From: Sipunculus nudus
Lineage: Eukaryota; Annelida; Sipuncula; Golfingiida; Sipunculidae
DNA length: 64,000 nt
Assembly (NCBI GenBank): GCA_026874595.1
Contig: CM049308.1
Location: 81,390,124-81,454,123, forward strand
Direction of reading: 5' to 3'
Shown: in pieces, positions 38,472 to 50,067 of the stretch
Layout of the letters: the number at the start of each line of letters is the position of its first letter
Numbering within the stretch: the first letter of the stretch is position 1
Translations under genes and position numbers: made by a program
The notes under the pieces: generated by a model
Told to the model about the DNA's origin: nothing
The model's database searches: none
The model's input: the letters and a program-made list of their open reading frames with translations, nothing else

Positions 38472-38884
38472 GGGGGTTAAACGCCTGGCCTAGAGTTGCG
38501 ATTGCGGCGTAACAAGTACGCCCAAATAAGCTGCGTACTCATGAAAAATAAATGTTGCTACGCGCAGGATCGGTGTAGTCCCTGCGTAGGTTATGCATTG
38601 GCTGGCGTACGATAACGAATTTCGTCGGACTGGCGTAGGGTAGCCTACTCTTGTGTAGGCATGGCGAACAGTAGCGAACAGTAGCGCAGTGTTGCGTAAA
38701 ACTGCTTACTTTCTGAGCTCTAGAGCTCTAAGTCGACAGTACGCGAAAGAATATAAACATGTTAAATTTTTGTGTCTTTCTCGCGTACCCGTTTGCTATC
38801 CTTGGCGTATTGCCACGTTGGCCTGTGTATAAATAGTCGGTAAGCCGCACTAAGCAACTCTACGTAGGCCCGAGTGAAACCCCC
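38472..38884. mobile_element. 413-bp foldback/MITE-like element dense in GCGTA motifs
   Basis: The left end GGGGGTTAAACGCCTGGCC continues as TAGAGTTGCGATTGCGGCGT. The complement of the right end is GGGGGTTTCACTCGGGCC and then TACGTAGAGTTGCTTAGTG, giving imperfect inverted ends of about 45 bp. The interior has about eleven GCGTA/TACGC motifs, a direct repeat of GCGAACAGTAG at about 38663, and a perfect 14-bp palindrome GAGCTCTAGAGCTC at 38715-38728. It is strikingly G+C and CpG rich compared with its flanks. No clean target duplication is visible, so the superfamily is undetermined. Confidence 0.7.
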
Positions 38885-41800
38885 TACAGGAATAAGATAT
38901 ACATGAAGTACAGGGATTGGATGTATAGGGGATTAATTATGTTGCACCAGAGTTGTTTTAAGCCAAACTACAGGCACCTAAGTGCAGGGTTAACAGACGT
39001 TCTTTTTGTCGTAAAAACTTAAGTGTAATATCATTTTCCTTCTATTTCCTTATAATTTTCATGGCTCGAAATAAGTCATGCAGAATACCGGGATACGCAG
39101 CATGTTCAGTGATGAGCTGAAAACCGACAGAATCAACCCTCTAGTGATGTCCAGCAGCCGAACAACTGTTACGTCTGTCAGGGGAGGTAAGGGTTGAAGT
39201 TAATTAGAAGTACTATACGCATAAGCGAAACTGAACTCATTGGAAAATACAACTCCATTTTAACTTTCGGAGTTTTAGGGGGAAAAACAAGCCAGGATGT
39301 CTGAGACTTGCCGACAGAATTATTGCATGAACAATAAAAATGTAAAAATTGCCACCGACAAACAAATAATAATAACATTTGATTTCCTTCATTGTGTTAT
39401 ATTCAGTATTAGAAAGTTAGGGCGAGGAAATACACATAGATAAAAGCAAATAAACAAAGCATAATGCAAAAACGCCATCTATATCTTACTGAAAAATTTG
39501 GTACCAAGAGACTGTTTTATTACATTAGTTATTTATCATACAAGAAATAATCAGTAAGCATGCATGTACGATATACCGCTTTGTTACTACGTATGTGACA
39601 GTCATGTTTGTTTGGCAGATATATTTAAGAGTTGGACTATGCATAACTAAAGCTTCTCTTGAACATTTAAACTGATATGTCTATATCTATACATTTTCAT
39701 GTTTCTGTTTGGAAATACCAGTGGTCTGCCCTTTAGTCCTACCCTTTATATGCGACTTGTGCGTTTTAGGCTGCATGTAAAATGACAGCCCCGTGAGTTT
39801 TTTCGAGCTTTTTGTAAGGTCAAGGTTTGATAAGGGCACGGAATAGGCCAGGAAAGAACTCCGAGGAGAAAATTCAAGGTGCGCAGGAAGTTTAGTTGCA
39901 GACCAAGTAATATCTTCCAACTAAAGCCAAAAGCTCTGGAGATGACAACGCCCTCATCCGCAAATCACAGTAGGCATTGAATATTGTCCCCTAAAACTTC
40001 CAAACGGGTGAAAATGTAGCCCCGAAACACCAGAATTATCCTGTATGACCACGATCCACCTTATCACCGAATAAAATTGTGCCCGTAGGCAATGTTGCAT
40101 ATATACGCTAAATGTGTATCTGACCATATAGAACAATACTGTACCAAGATTAATGGAAGTTGATCCCATGCATTCCTCTAACCAGAAACCTGGTTTTCCG
40201 TTCATTTCCCCATGTGTGATATTTTCCGGAACCTGACGTGTATTGTGTTACATAGTATATATACGGGCCAGCTGAGGTACTAGGACTTTTTTACCTCCGC
40301 TTCTAAAGAGCACACTCCGTCTAAACATCTAATCTGTCATCCTAGAAAGACAATTCCTGGAGAAAGTTTTTTTAATACTCATAACTTTCTTGTCAACTAT
40401 GATGTTGACAACAGACAGCGAAGTCCGTGCACAGGGGCTTTCTTTAGTAAGGGATACTCTTTTTGATCAATTAGTCACGAAGTGTGACGTCACAAGTGAA
40501 GAGCGGTCGAAGAGTTCTCTCCTTACCTGTCTGAAAATATTTACATTTTGACAGCTTCAACTAGTAGGACAACCACAACTCTGGTTACTCCAATCACTTA
40601 ATTTCAATCTGAAAGATTTCATTTTTCAATCTCATTCAGCGTAAAACAGAATGAATCATTTGATAAGAGGAAATAAAGGGCAAAAATTTTCTTCGGTGTG
40701 TCATTTGTTTTATTAATTGGCCTTGTCCTTTTTTTTCAAATTTGAAGGCAGGCCAGAATCAGCAAATTGATTTAGCTGTACAAGATTAATTCTGATTTTG
40801 TTCAGCTGGGATTAAAAGATTCTAAGGAGGACAGTCACAATCGTTGAAGCGCCATATAAAGAGAGAACAGAATAATAATTCCAGCTAACCAACAATACAT
40901 ATAACGAAGCACAATTGAATACCCATGGAATTATTACAATTTCTTTTTCTTTGGAAAATTGCTTTATAATTATTTGCCAGCGTTCAATATCATTTTCCTC
41001 TCAAATGATTGGTATTAATTTGAGGACAAATGGGGGAAAAAGAAATAATTACGCGTCCAACATGCAGTATGTGCTGTGCAATGATTTGCCTTATATTTCC
41101 GGTAAAAAGTTTGCCTGCTGGCTTATAAATTGGATGTACTATCTCGTATTCCTAACTCATATCAATTTATTAAATTTTTCTATCCAATAATGGATTTTTA
41201 TGAAATAATAATAATCCGTGAACACATGAACTTGTATTCGCATTATAAGTTGTTTTCCTTAATTAAATCATATAAGGACTCTGTTACCTTGAAGAAAGTC
41301 GTATACAATTTATAACGTACAATTATGTGAAGCAAAATAAAATCATTACATCCAAAAGTAAATATCTATATATGCAAGAATACACATGGAAAATTGATAA
41401 CTTTAGGGTATCTATTCAATAATTATGAAAAGTCCATGTTTATCTGTTTCTTTCTGTGTCATTAACTGTCGCATACCACTTTTTGTTATGTCTACTTCCA
41501 TCTGGCTATATGTATGATGTTTTGCTATTCTTGCTATCTATCCAATTAATTAATTTATTTTTTAAATGGCAACACATTTTTTGCATCACTTGTAATACTA
41601 ATTTTATTATCTCTCAGTTAACAAGAAATGAAACAGAGTATTATGATTTAATTTTATGTAGTCAGAGATGGATCCTGAAATTTCATTCGTGATGGACTGT
41701 CTTTTACAGGCGCGGATAAAAGATTTTGCACGTTGTCCAAAGATACTTTTATAAAGATGGCAGTATACCGTTCCTCGTCTTCTTGTCATCGAGTTGAAGA

Positions 41801-44066
41801 GCTGTACATAGGTGAATATATGTTCATCAAAATTATATATGAAGAAAAAATGGTTACCATCTCTCAATATAAGATCTAAGTTCAAACAAGCCGAATGTAT
41901 AAGCTGGGGGGGGGGGGGTTAATTACTTCTATAAAACCATCAACGATGTTTCACCTTTGAGTGCCAGCGATACCAAATCGTAAGATAATAGAATGATCAG
42001 ATCAGATATATTGTACATTTAATAATGACTAATAAGCTCGTAAAGCAGAGGAATGCAACGTAGTCGGCTACTTCAAATATAGCTTGACAAGCAGTAGGCG
42101 AGATACCGGAGGCCCGTCAATGTAGGTCTGATAAAACATCAACTTATGGTTGATAACTAAGGATATAATAGTCGAAGCACATATATTTTTTTTCATAATT
42201 CTCGAGGTTGCTGAAACAAATGTAATTGGTAAGAGGCAGGAGCCCGAGTTCAATTAGAATACTATTTTATTTTTTTAATGTTATAAATAAATATTTGATA
42301 TAAACATATTTTTTATGATTGTTCACGCTTGCTTTTTAACTTCAATGTAAAATATATATAGCCAGAGGTCAATCTATTTAAGAGGAAACGGACAGTGCAG
42401 AATAAAAAATCACAAATAAAAATAATTGTGTTTGTAACATTAAGTCGAGAGAGCACCCAGTATTCTTGCTTCCTGATTTCTAATTCTAACGTCCGATCTT
42501 TAATGACAAGCCAGGAGCTGGACTGAACCTGAATTCAAGAGGTCCTAATTTAGTCGTACGTCACGACACGTGACAGTATTTGTCTGAAGCATAACCTCTA
42601 TTTGGCATATGTAAATTAAAATATAAAAATTTGAACTGTGAGTGAATGGTAAATCTGGTCATTCAGGTTAACTATATGCCTTATGTTAGATATTATAAGG
42701 TGAATGAGCAACCACAAGGTATTTTTTAGTTTAAACGCTCCAGTCATGGTAAAGTCGGTGCCCCGTGGGATCAGCGCTTTTTGACTAATTTTTATAGAAA
42801 AAAAAGGTTCAAGAGGTTTACTTTATCCAGTACACATAAGCTATCGTTATAGGCCTCATTAACATGAGTAAACAAAAATAAAAGAATTACGGTACCCCGC
42901 CATTTCTAAAACGATACATGAATTGGAATAAAGGATACTCGATATAATATACCCTACACTGTAGGTGTGGCCGTAATTTCTAAGCCACATGCTTATACCT
43001 GCTACATTAACAGTGGGCGATGACAGGGGAAATAACAAGGTCTATCACGTCAGTATAATTAAAGTAAGCAAAGGCCTCGGTTTAATTAAGTAGGCCTATA
43101 ATGGCTATAGGCGCGTATATATGTATTAGATTTTTCTAGACAGTATGAGACAAAGGATACATGCATTTACTTTGTATTGGTTGGATTTTATTCGATTTTT
43201 ATATAGATACTGAATACCTCTTTCTGGTACAATACTGAAATTATGGGGCTGTGATAACATTATATTGGCGGATCCAGGGATAGGAGATCTTATCTCGGCA
43301 AAAATCAATTATTATTCAGGTTCAGTATGTTAACTGTTCAGTACGATGGTGCGACCAAACTGCAAACCTGGGCGTCGAAACGCTTTTATATATGGGTAAC
43401 AAAATTTAAAACCGAACTTTAACCAGAGTGTTATTATTTCATGTCCCGTTTGAATAAGTGTCCTTTAATCAATCCCCCTCTCTTTCAGCGGGAGTACAAC
43501 TAATAGAACACACAGGATGAAATATGATTGGGGCTGTAATAAGGTTGACATAAAAAAAACATAGGCCTTAATAGTAAGAATAGATGAGCTTTACGCAAGC
43601 AATAGAACTAATACGCTCACAGCGTCAAATCAAAAGAAATCTCTTTACAAGAAAAGTATTGATTCAATACGAGCAGGGAATTTGATGAATTAATAAATAA
43701 TTGAATGTAAAAACAACCTACTTACATGCATGCAAGAAAAGCGCAGACTCAATGGAAGCAACAGACTTACAGCTGATAAGCAAAGGCAAAAGCAATCTGC
43801 AAACCTCTGAGGTGGTAGAACTGAAAAGAGATTAAAATAATCTTCACAAAAGAATAAAAAACCGGTAAATCCAATTAAATAACTTCAGAATAATGGTATA
43901 AACATGTTTTTTTCTGCAGCTATCCAAAAATTAGAAATTGTATATGATGTAAATGATTTGTTTGGTAAACAACAAAACTCTCTTTATGATATTGGAAAGC
44001 ATAAATAAGTCTGCAGCTCGCAAATTTCAAATAACATGAATGTAACCAATCTAAACGTTTCATGGG

Positions 44067-44069
<3 letters not shown>
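38885..44069. other. no gene seen; one TGACGTCA palindrome
   Basis: Long stretch of AT-rich DNA with a perfect TGACGTCA at 40485-40492 and a G-tract at about 41907. Frames up to 92 codons are low-complexity and lack support. Confidence 0.55.

Positions 44070-44131
<62 letters not shown>
44070..44131. repeat. (AT)n microsatellite
   Basis: AT run of about 31 units. Confidence 0.97.
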
Positions 44132-44142
<11 letters not shown>

Positions 44143-44269
44143 CAGGGGGGAAAAAGAACACCAAACTCTTAATTTATCACTGTAGGTTAAATTTCTATAT
44201 TCAAATGGTTAGATTTATAAAGACGAATGACATATATTCTCAACACGATATAAGTGTATACACACATAT

Positions 44270-44271
44270 AA

Positions 44272-44339
<68 letters not shown>
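44270..44339. repeat. (AT)n microsatellite
   Basis: AT run with one AA break, adjoining dispersed repeat copy 2. Confidence 0.97.
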
Positions 44340-44344
44340 TCGAT

Positions 44345-44612
44345 ATAAACAGAAATGGCTCCTTGCCGTTTTTATATTCAAACAATGTCGTGTCGTAATC
44401 TTTATTTTTTTATACTTCATGCACTGCCTTGCATTGGCCTTTTTACTCAGTTGTGGCAATTACTACTGAAGTGAAGGCTGGCCATATTAAATACGGCATC
44501 TTTTATACAGGTTATGTAATTACAAATGCATAAGTTATAAAATGTACCAGGGCGATAGTAATCTGGATAAATCTAGGATTGCAAACTCATTCGTTATATT
44601 TATAAAGCTTAA
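44345..44612. repeat. dispersed repeat, copy 2 (downstream of AT microsatellite)
   Basis: Diverged copy of 26301-26545 in the same orientation, again just after a long (AT)n tract (44270-44339). The best-preserved block is CAGGTTATGTAATTACA at about 44509. It is followed within about 200 bp by the old LINE. Confidence 0.6.
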
Positions 44613-44799
44613 TATATATGGTCATGAATATAAGCAAAGTAATAAATTTAATGTATAGTACAATATGGATGCTGCACTAAGCAGGCACAATAATTACATG
44701 CCAAATCCTTATACACTGATGTTTAAACAGTGCTTTGAAATATAATAAACAAAATTTTGTCTTAATATTGCTTTTTGCTTTTTATCAAAATTTTAATCA

Positions 44800-46187
44800 G
44801 GAGAATAATATAACAATCAAGCAAGTTTTTAAGCTTTATGATTGCATGGTAGCACCAAAATAAATTACGGATATGAGCTGTGGGGCCAAAGCAAATCAGA
44901 AATAATAGAAAGAGTTCATGTTAAATTCTGCAAATATATTTTAAATGTCGGAAGCATGCTCCTAATATTTCTGTCTAAGGGGACTGTGGACGTTTTCCTT
45001 TATTTGTGACATATTCAATAAGGTGTATTGAATACTGGCTAAAGTTGTTATATGGAAGCGGAAAAACATCCAAGAGTTTTATATATCTTATTAAGGAAAC
45101 TTGATAATAATTGTAAGACAACATGGGTAACAGGTGTGAAATCTTTACTTTTTCAGACTGGTTTTGGTTCTATACATTGATGGCTCATGAGATCGGTGAT
45201 TGTAAGGTTTATAAGGTATTTAAAAGAAAGATTGGCACAACAGAACAGTAACGATGTCAGGTCAAGTAACAAGTTTCAGTACTATGATCATTTTCAAATC
45301 CATATGGAGTGTTGAAAAATATATCAGTTGTGTATTTCATAAATAACACAGAGCCTAATAAGCCATATTAAGATGTTCAGATCATAACTTGCTTATAGAA
45401 ACAGGGCGACAGAAAGGCTTGGATAGAACAAAAAGAGTCTGTAAATATTGTCTCAAATATGGATAAAACATCATAGAAGACGAGAGTCGCTTTTTATTGG
45501 AGAGTTAAATAAGGGTTTAAGATTTTAATATTTTGATAGAGATATGCAGGAGTCAACAGAATATAATTTAAAAAGGATATTGAAATCAGACAATACAGGT
45601 CAGATAACCAAACTGGCTGCCTATGTCTATCATTCTGTTAAGAAAATTAACAATAGGAGACTGAGACAATAGGAGGCATTAAGTGCCTTATGCGCCTTGT
45701 GAATTTTGTAATACTAATTTAACCTTATGTTTCAGCGGCCAGAATACCACATGGATGCGAGTATATTGTATGTATTTCAATACATATTGTATATATTGTA
45801 TGAATTTCTATAGCCATATAAGTTTTTGTATTGTTTTCATATTATTGAGGTTTATTTTATTTTATTTGTTTTTTTTTTATTATTAATTGTTTATGTATTT
45901 ATTTTTCTCATTTTATTGATTTGATTATTTATTTATTAATCTTTTTTTCACATTTATCTTTCCTTTACATGACTCTATTACTATTTTGATTACCGTTCCT
46001 AGGTTATTTTTATTGCTTAATTTGTATGTTGTTACGGGGTGACATAAAAGCGGACCGAACTGTCTTGCAATGTGTAATGTCGTTTGTTGCTTGAAATTGA
46101 ATGTTTTGGTTGACGGTACATATGTATACTATGTCTATGTTGGAACTTTGTTTTCCTGAATAAACTTTGTTCTGTTCTGTTCTGTTT
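44800..46187 (+). pseudogene. decayed LINE (reverse-transcriptase C-terminus to 3' tail)
   Basis: Broken frames give the LINE signature YGYELWGQSKSEIIERVH (44868 on), then after a frameshift HAPNISV, GDCGRFPLFV and CIEYWLKLL. Further on, at 45388-45450, comes NLLIETGRQKGLDRTKRVC followed by KYCLKYG, a stop and NIIEDE, which is the conserved (L)IETGRW...C..C...IEDE segment of Nimb/I-type invertebrate LINEs. The C-terminal tail ends at a stop at about 45670. A 3'UTR follows with AATAAA at 46159-46164 and a (GTTCT)n pentamer tail at about 46167-46186, typical of such elements. Several stops and frameshifts show it is dead. Confidence 0.8.
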
Positions 46188-47152
46188 CTTTTGTAGAAAT
46201 CCTCTTTGCCTAAGTATAAGTAAACCGCTGATTATGTAACCGTAGAGCAATTTAATGAAAGTGCCTGAATCTATCTTTGTTCAATTAAGTACACGCAAAC
46301 AGTATATATTCTAAGAAACATTTCAAATTAATATTTTTTATAAATGAGCCATAGCTTTCAAAGAATAAATTCTTGGCGAGTCACATAGGAATTTGGAGCG
46401 TCCCAAGGTATTGGTGTTCTGTGTCAAATTTTTCTGATGGGTCGTGTAAAATTGAATCTTTTCCCCCCTCATTTTCGAATAAATATTGTGGTAATTTATT
46501 ATTTTATTATTAGGGTGAAACATAATGGATAGTTGTCAGCAAACTGTTATCACAATTGGTATTTGACTGCTACAACAGCGAGATTTGAACCTCTGGGTTC
46601 AACTGCCAGAAATATTGGACTGAGCGTCCGAGTGAGATTTCGGGAGTCCCTTACGCTTATCCCGTGTTCCTGAAAGCCACGTGAGCACATACGCAATTTA
46701 ACCAATGAGGTTCTTCACAATTAACACTTGACGCGAAAGGAGGCCTCTCTTTACTTAAGGAGACACTTTTTTATGTGTGTGTGTGTAGGTATGTGTGTTT
46801 GTGTATGTGGGTGAGAGAGAGAGAGCAGTACTTTCCATAACCCAGATGATCATGGCAGCAATATTACCAGCCCTACAAGGGTTAATGATCAAAATTTTAT
46901 TTCTTCCTCAGGTAGAAAGCGCCATCTACAGGACTACGGCCCTAAAATCATCCTTACATTGAAACATACATAACTGATACACAACATCACTATTATTGAA
47001 ATACCTTTAATTGCACATACACAGCATGCATTGCCTGTTTCACCACTACATAGTGAGCACACACGTGTGTCCTTTCTTTTCAATTTTCTGTAAAAAATTA
47101 TAACCATTTACTGCTGCTTGTAAATTCGCATGTTAATAATATTTTTATATAG
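46188..47152. other. no gene seen besides a SINE-like fragment
   Basis: Contains a strong acceptor-like site at about 46911 followed by a 19-codon frame (RKRHLQDYGPKIILTLKHT) and stop, without a partner. Confidence 0.5.
46560..46655 (-). repeat. tRNA-derived SINE-like fragment
   Basis: On the minus strand GGACGCTCAGTCCAATATTT precedes CAGTTGAACCCAGAGGTTCAAATCTCGC in tRNA-like order, with a good B-box (GGTTCAAATCTC). The D-arm is degenerate. Probably a SINE remnant. Confidence 0.4.
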
Positions 47153-47289
47153 ATTAGCACGAAGGAGTACACGCTATTGTTTGTTGAATTGACATCACAG
47201 GTGCACAGAGTGCCATCTGTTCTCAGAAATTTAAACGATTTGGTGGATTGTTTGGATGTCACAATCATCAACATTTCTCCGAAGTCGAG
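47153..47289 (+). CDS. candidate internal coding exon, unrecognised protein
   Basis: After a T/A-rich acceptor ending ATATAG at 47152, an open frame reads I-S-T then KEYTLLFVELTSQVHRVPS, V-L-R and NLNDLVDCLDVTIINISPKS, ending at a strong donor GAG|GTAAGC (exon end 47289). Two bases (AG) are left over. An in-frame TAG lies at the acceptor, and TAA follows at the donor if unspliced. Codon content is coding-like (many GNN codons), but the opposite strand is also open here, so strand choice rests on the splice signals. A good acceptor 78 bp downstream continues the frame. I cannot name the protein. Confidence 0.35.
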
Positions 47290-47367
47290 GTAAGCAAACG
47301 GGGGTTTGTGGGGTTCGTATTAAATAAACAACGGTTATCTGCATTACAATGTTTGTCATGTTTCCAG

Positions 47368-47425
47368 GAAATTGTCTGCTGAGCATAGGATTAGTAGAAA
47401 TACTAGTTGGGATAGAAGCGTATAA
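47368..47425 (+). CDS. candidate terminal coding exon joined to 47153-47289
   Basis: A strong acceptor (GTCATGTTTCCAG) ends at 47367. The first base completes AGG (Arg), and the frame continues K-L-S-A-E-H-R-I-S-R-N-T-S-W-D-R-S-V to TAA at 47423-47425. The implied intron is 78 bp, a plausible size. There is no close AATAAA. The phase match supports the join, but the exon is short and could be chance. Confidence 0.3.
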
Positions 47426-47639
47426 GAAAAACGTAACCTTTTATAGAGATGGGAAAACTAAATGCACAATATAATGTAATCCTTGAAACTTATTTTATTT
47501 CACTCCAGATATTATTTTTATTTCTAATTGCTTCAGTCAGCAGTTTCTCATTTCGGATAAAAAAAAAGAAGAAAAGCGAGGAATAGGGCCTGTGTAGAAG
47601 TTTCTTACAGGTCTTCTAGAAAATGAAGAGTTTGACGTG

Positions 47640-48010
47640 GAGGTCGCAGAAAATAACATATGAAACTCAAGCCAGCGGGAAGCAGCCACAGACAATATGG
47701 AAGCTCTCAATAGACCGGGACAATGCGGGGAGCAGCGCGGGGTTTCCTTATTCCATCCTTCTGATTAGCCTGACGAGTGTTTACTGTTAATGGGACTTGA
47801 TTGTTCGGATCCTGGAAGCGCAAGCAGCCACTTAAACAAATTGTACAAACGATCTCGGGCTCGTCTCCGCTTCCCCCAGTCCGGGCTTTTCTCGGATAAT
47901 TAGATGTTTTTGTGTCCAACTTTATCCGCAGCAAACCGGGTAACTAGATCTCTCGGTGGTTTCCAGGTCCATCGCCACCTACTGTTCAGCTTACAGGATA
48001 ACGTAACAGA
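47640..48010. promoter_or_regulatory. G+C- and CpG-rich block
   Basis: This region is visibly richer in G+C and CpG than the DNA on either side (for example GCGGGGAGCAGCGCGGGG near 47727, CGGGCTCGTCTCCGCTTCCC near 47860). A minus-strand frame (47707-47934) is open but has no start in context, no splice signals and no recognisable domain. It might be an enhancer, an alternative promoter or an untranslated exon. It lies 200 bp after the candidate exon pair at 47153-47425. Confidence 0.3.
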
Positions 48011-48772
48011 ACGCTCGTAACTGCTTCCGAATAAGCTTTCTATTTACGCATTTCTTAAGCTGGCCTAACCTCAAAACAAACCAGGGTTAAGCGCTCTTTT
48101 CCTTGCCATCTGAGGGATATTTTCATATATTGGTTTATGTAAAACACATCGCTGTTGACATTGTGTCTATGAGAAAGATAAACTGTAATTAGTGTAGCGT
48201 TGTATAAGCAGATGTTTTACAGATTATTAGAAATTTTACGAAAAACTAACCATCCATTAATTATATTTACTTAACAAAAAATAGACGAGAAAAAAAATAA
48301 TCATCTTGCGTCAATGGTTAAGACACATGTTGTAACGGCATTATCCCAAAACTATATATGTAGTCCGAATAGTGGTCCGGGTTATAGCAACCTCTGAAAG
48401 ATACAAAGTTTTCATCTATATCTAGATAAAAATGGTTTGGCAGAGATTTAGTATGTAAGAGTAGATTTTAGGGGACGCCTCCACCCCCCCCCCTTTTCGA
48501 CCTATTAATCGGGTAATAGAAAAATATACGCTTACTACCGTAAAGCAGCGCGACTGTGCCCTATATTTAATAATGCGAAAGATATGTATATAATGTCTAC
48601 AGTAGCATTCTCGTGTACGAGTAGTATACTACTACAAAGATACACCGCCGGGATCGCCATCAAGCACTAAGTGTCAGGCCTGACCTAGTCAGGTGCTGAG
48701 AAAAACGCTGCCCAAATATCAATGAAAGGGACGGCCATTACCCGAGGTCACAGAACGGCCTTTTGTCACAAT

Positions 48773-48773
<1 letters not shown>
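48011..48773. other. no gene seen
   Basis: AT-rich, short C-tract at 48484. Confidence 0.6.

Positions 48774-48839
<66 letters not shown>
48774..48839. repeat. (AT)n microsatellite
   Basis: Perfect AT run of about 33 units. Confidence 0.97.
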
Positions 48840-48841
<2 letters not shown>

Positions 48842-49406
48842 CTTTGAATTGAAATATATCACTGTAATTCAGAGTACCTCCAAAATGTAATGGATTGTTC
48901 CCTGGGTAATACCCTGGCCCTCCTCAAAATTAATCAAAATCAGTTCACAACTGTTTGCGTCATATTGCTAACAGAACAACCAACCATTCTACCAAAAGAT
49001 TTAAAAAAAAAAACAAAATGCCTCCTCCACTTAGCGAAGGCATTGAAGACTTTATTCCAAAATTGATAGTTTTTGTCCATCATAAAAGTCAATTTTATAC
49101 TTTTGCAATATAAACACCTATTTTCATCTGCTTTACAAAATATTACAGAAAAATATTATAGTCGGCTTTTCCCTGCTGTGGAAAGCTATGTTTTAAAGTT
49201 CGTGTACGTGCGTATGTGCGTTAAAAAAATATCTGTATTTCAATGTGAGCGTATATACGTATATGCGCAAATCGGGAGACATATGTAGTGGTACTGTCGA
49301 TCTAAAAGGTCTTCCTATAAAGATCATTTTTACTCCGAATCCCTGAGTTCACGCAGATCCTGCCCATATATGCTCGTACGCAAATCCGCTGACGGACACA
49401 TGGAAA

Positions 49407-49615
49407 CCAGGGGCGGATCCAGGATTTTGGAAAAGGGGAGGTCCAACCTAGGAGGACTAATGAAATTCCTAAAAAAAAAAAGGTCATCAGTTCTGGAAAA
49501 GGGGGGTCCAGGCCGCAAAATTACGTCTAAAACTCCTTAAAATAGGTTGCTTCGGGTGAAAAAGGGGGGTTCCGGACCCCCTGGACCCCCCCCCCCCCCC
49601 CCCGGATCCGCTTCT
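49407..49615. mobile_element. short hAT-like inverted-repeat element with G/C tract
   Basis: It begins CAGGGGCGGATCCAGG, and the complement of its right end is GAAGCGGATCCGGG. TGGAAAC occurs directly on both sides (49400s and about 49616), consistent with a 7-8-bp target duplication as in hAT elements. The inside holds a GGGGGGTCC block and a long C-tract. There is no coding capacity. It lies just left of the 18-bp array. Confidence 0.55.
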
Positions 49616-49691
49616 GGAAACACCATAGTTCTAAAATCATATAAGCGATTGCTCATGTATATACCGATATAAACGCACATGAAAACACAGC

Positions 49692-50067
49692 TTAACGGTC
49701 GTCTGCTGTTTAACGGACGTCTGCTGTTTAACGGTCGTCAGCTGTGTACGTCAGCTGTGTACGGTCGTCTGCTGTGAAATGGTCGTCTGCTGTGTAAGGT
49801 CGCCTGCTGAATAAACGATCGTTAACAGTAACACGGTCGTCCGCTTTGTAACGGTCACCTGCGGTGTAACGGTCGTCTGCTGTGTAACGGTCGCCTGCGG
49901 GGTAACGGTCGTCTGCGGGGTAACGGTCGTCTGCTGCGCAACGGTCATCTGTTGTGTAACGGTCAGCTGGTGTGTAGCGGTTTTCTACTGTGTAAAGGTC
50001 GCCTACTGTGTAACGGTCGACTGCTGTGTAACGGTCATCTGCTGTGTAACGGTCGGCTGCTGCGTAA
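49692..50067. repeat. 18-bp minisatellite, left part
   Basis: About 21 diverged copies of an 18-bp unit close to GTAACGGTCGTCTGCTGT. The leftmost copies are the most degenerate (for example TTAACGGACG and shortened units near 49745), and the copies next to the LINE are more regular. The unit is a multiple of three, so all frames can stay open and read as hexapeptide repeats; these are not evidence of a protein. The array continues on the other side of the LINE. Confidence 0.95.

Noticed and set aside
44187-44459. 90-codon minus frame with YIYIYI run
   Set aside because: Translation of an (AT)n microsatellite; the same applies to similar frames at 2019-2265, 5668-5923, 24959-25244, 26558-26794 and 53133-53452.
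47707-47934. 75-codon minus frame in a CpG-rich block
   Set aside because: Open probably because of higher G+C; no start context, splice site or domain.
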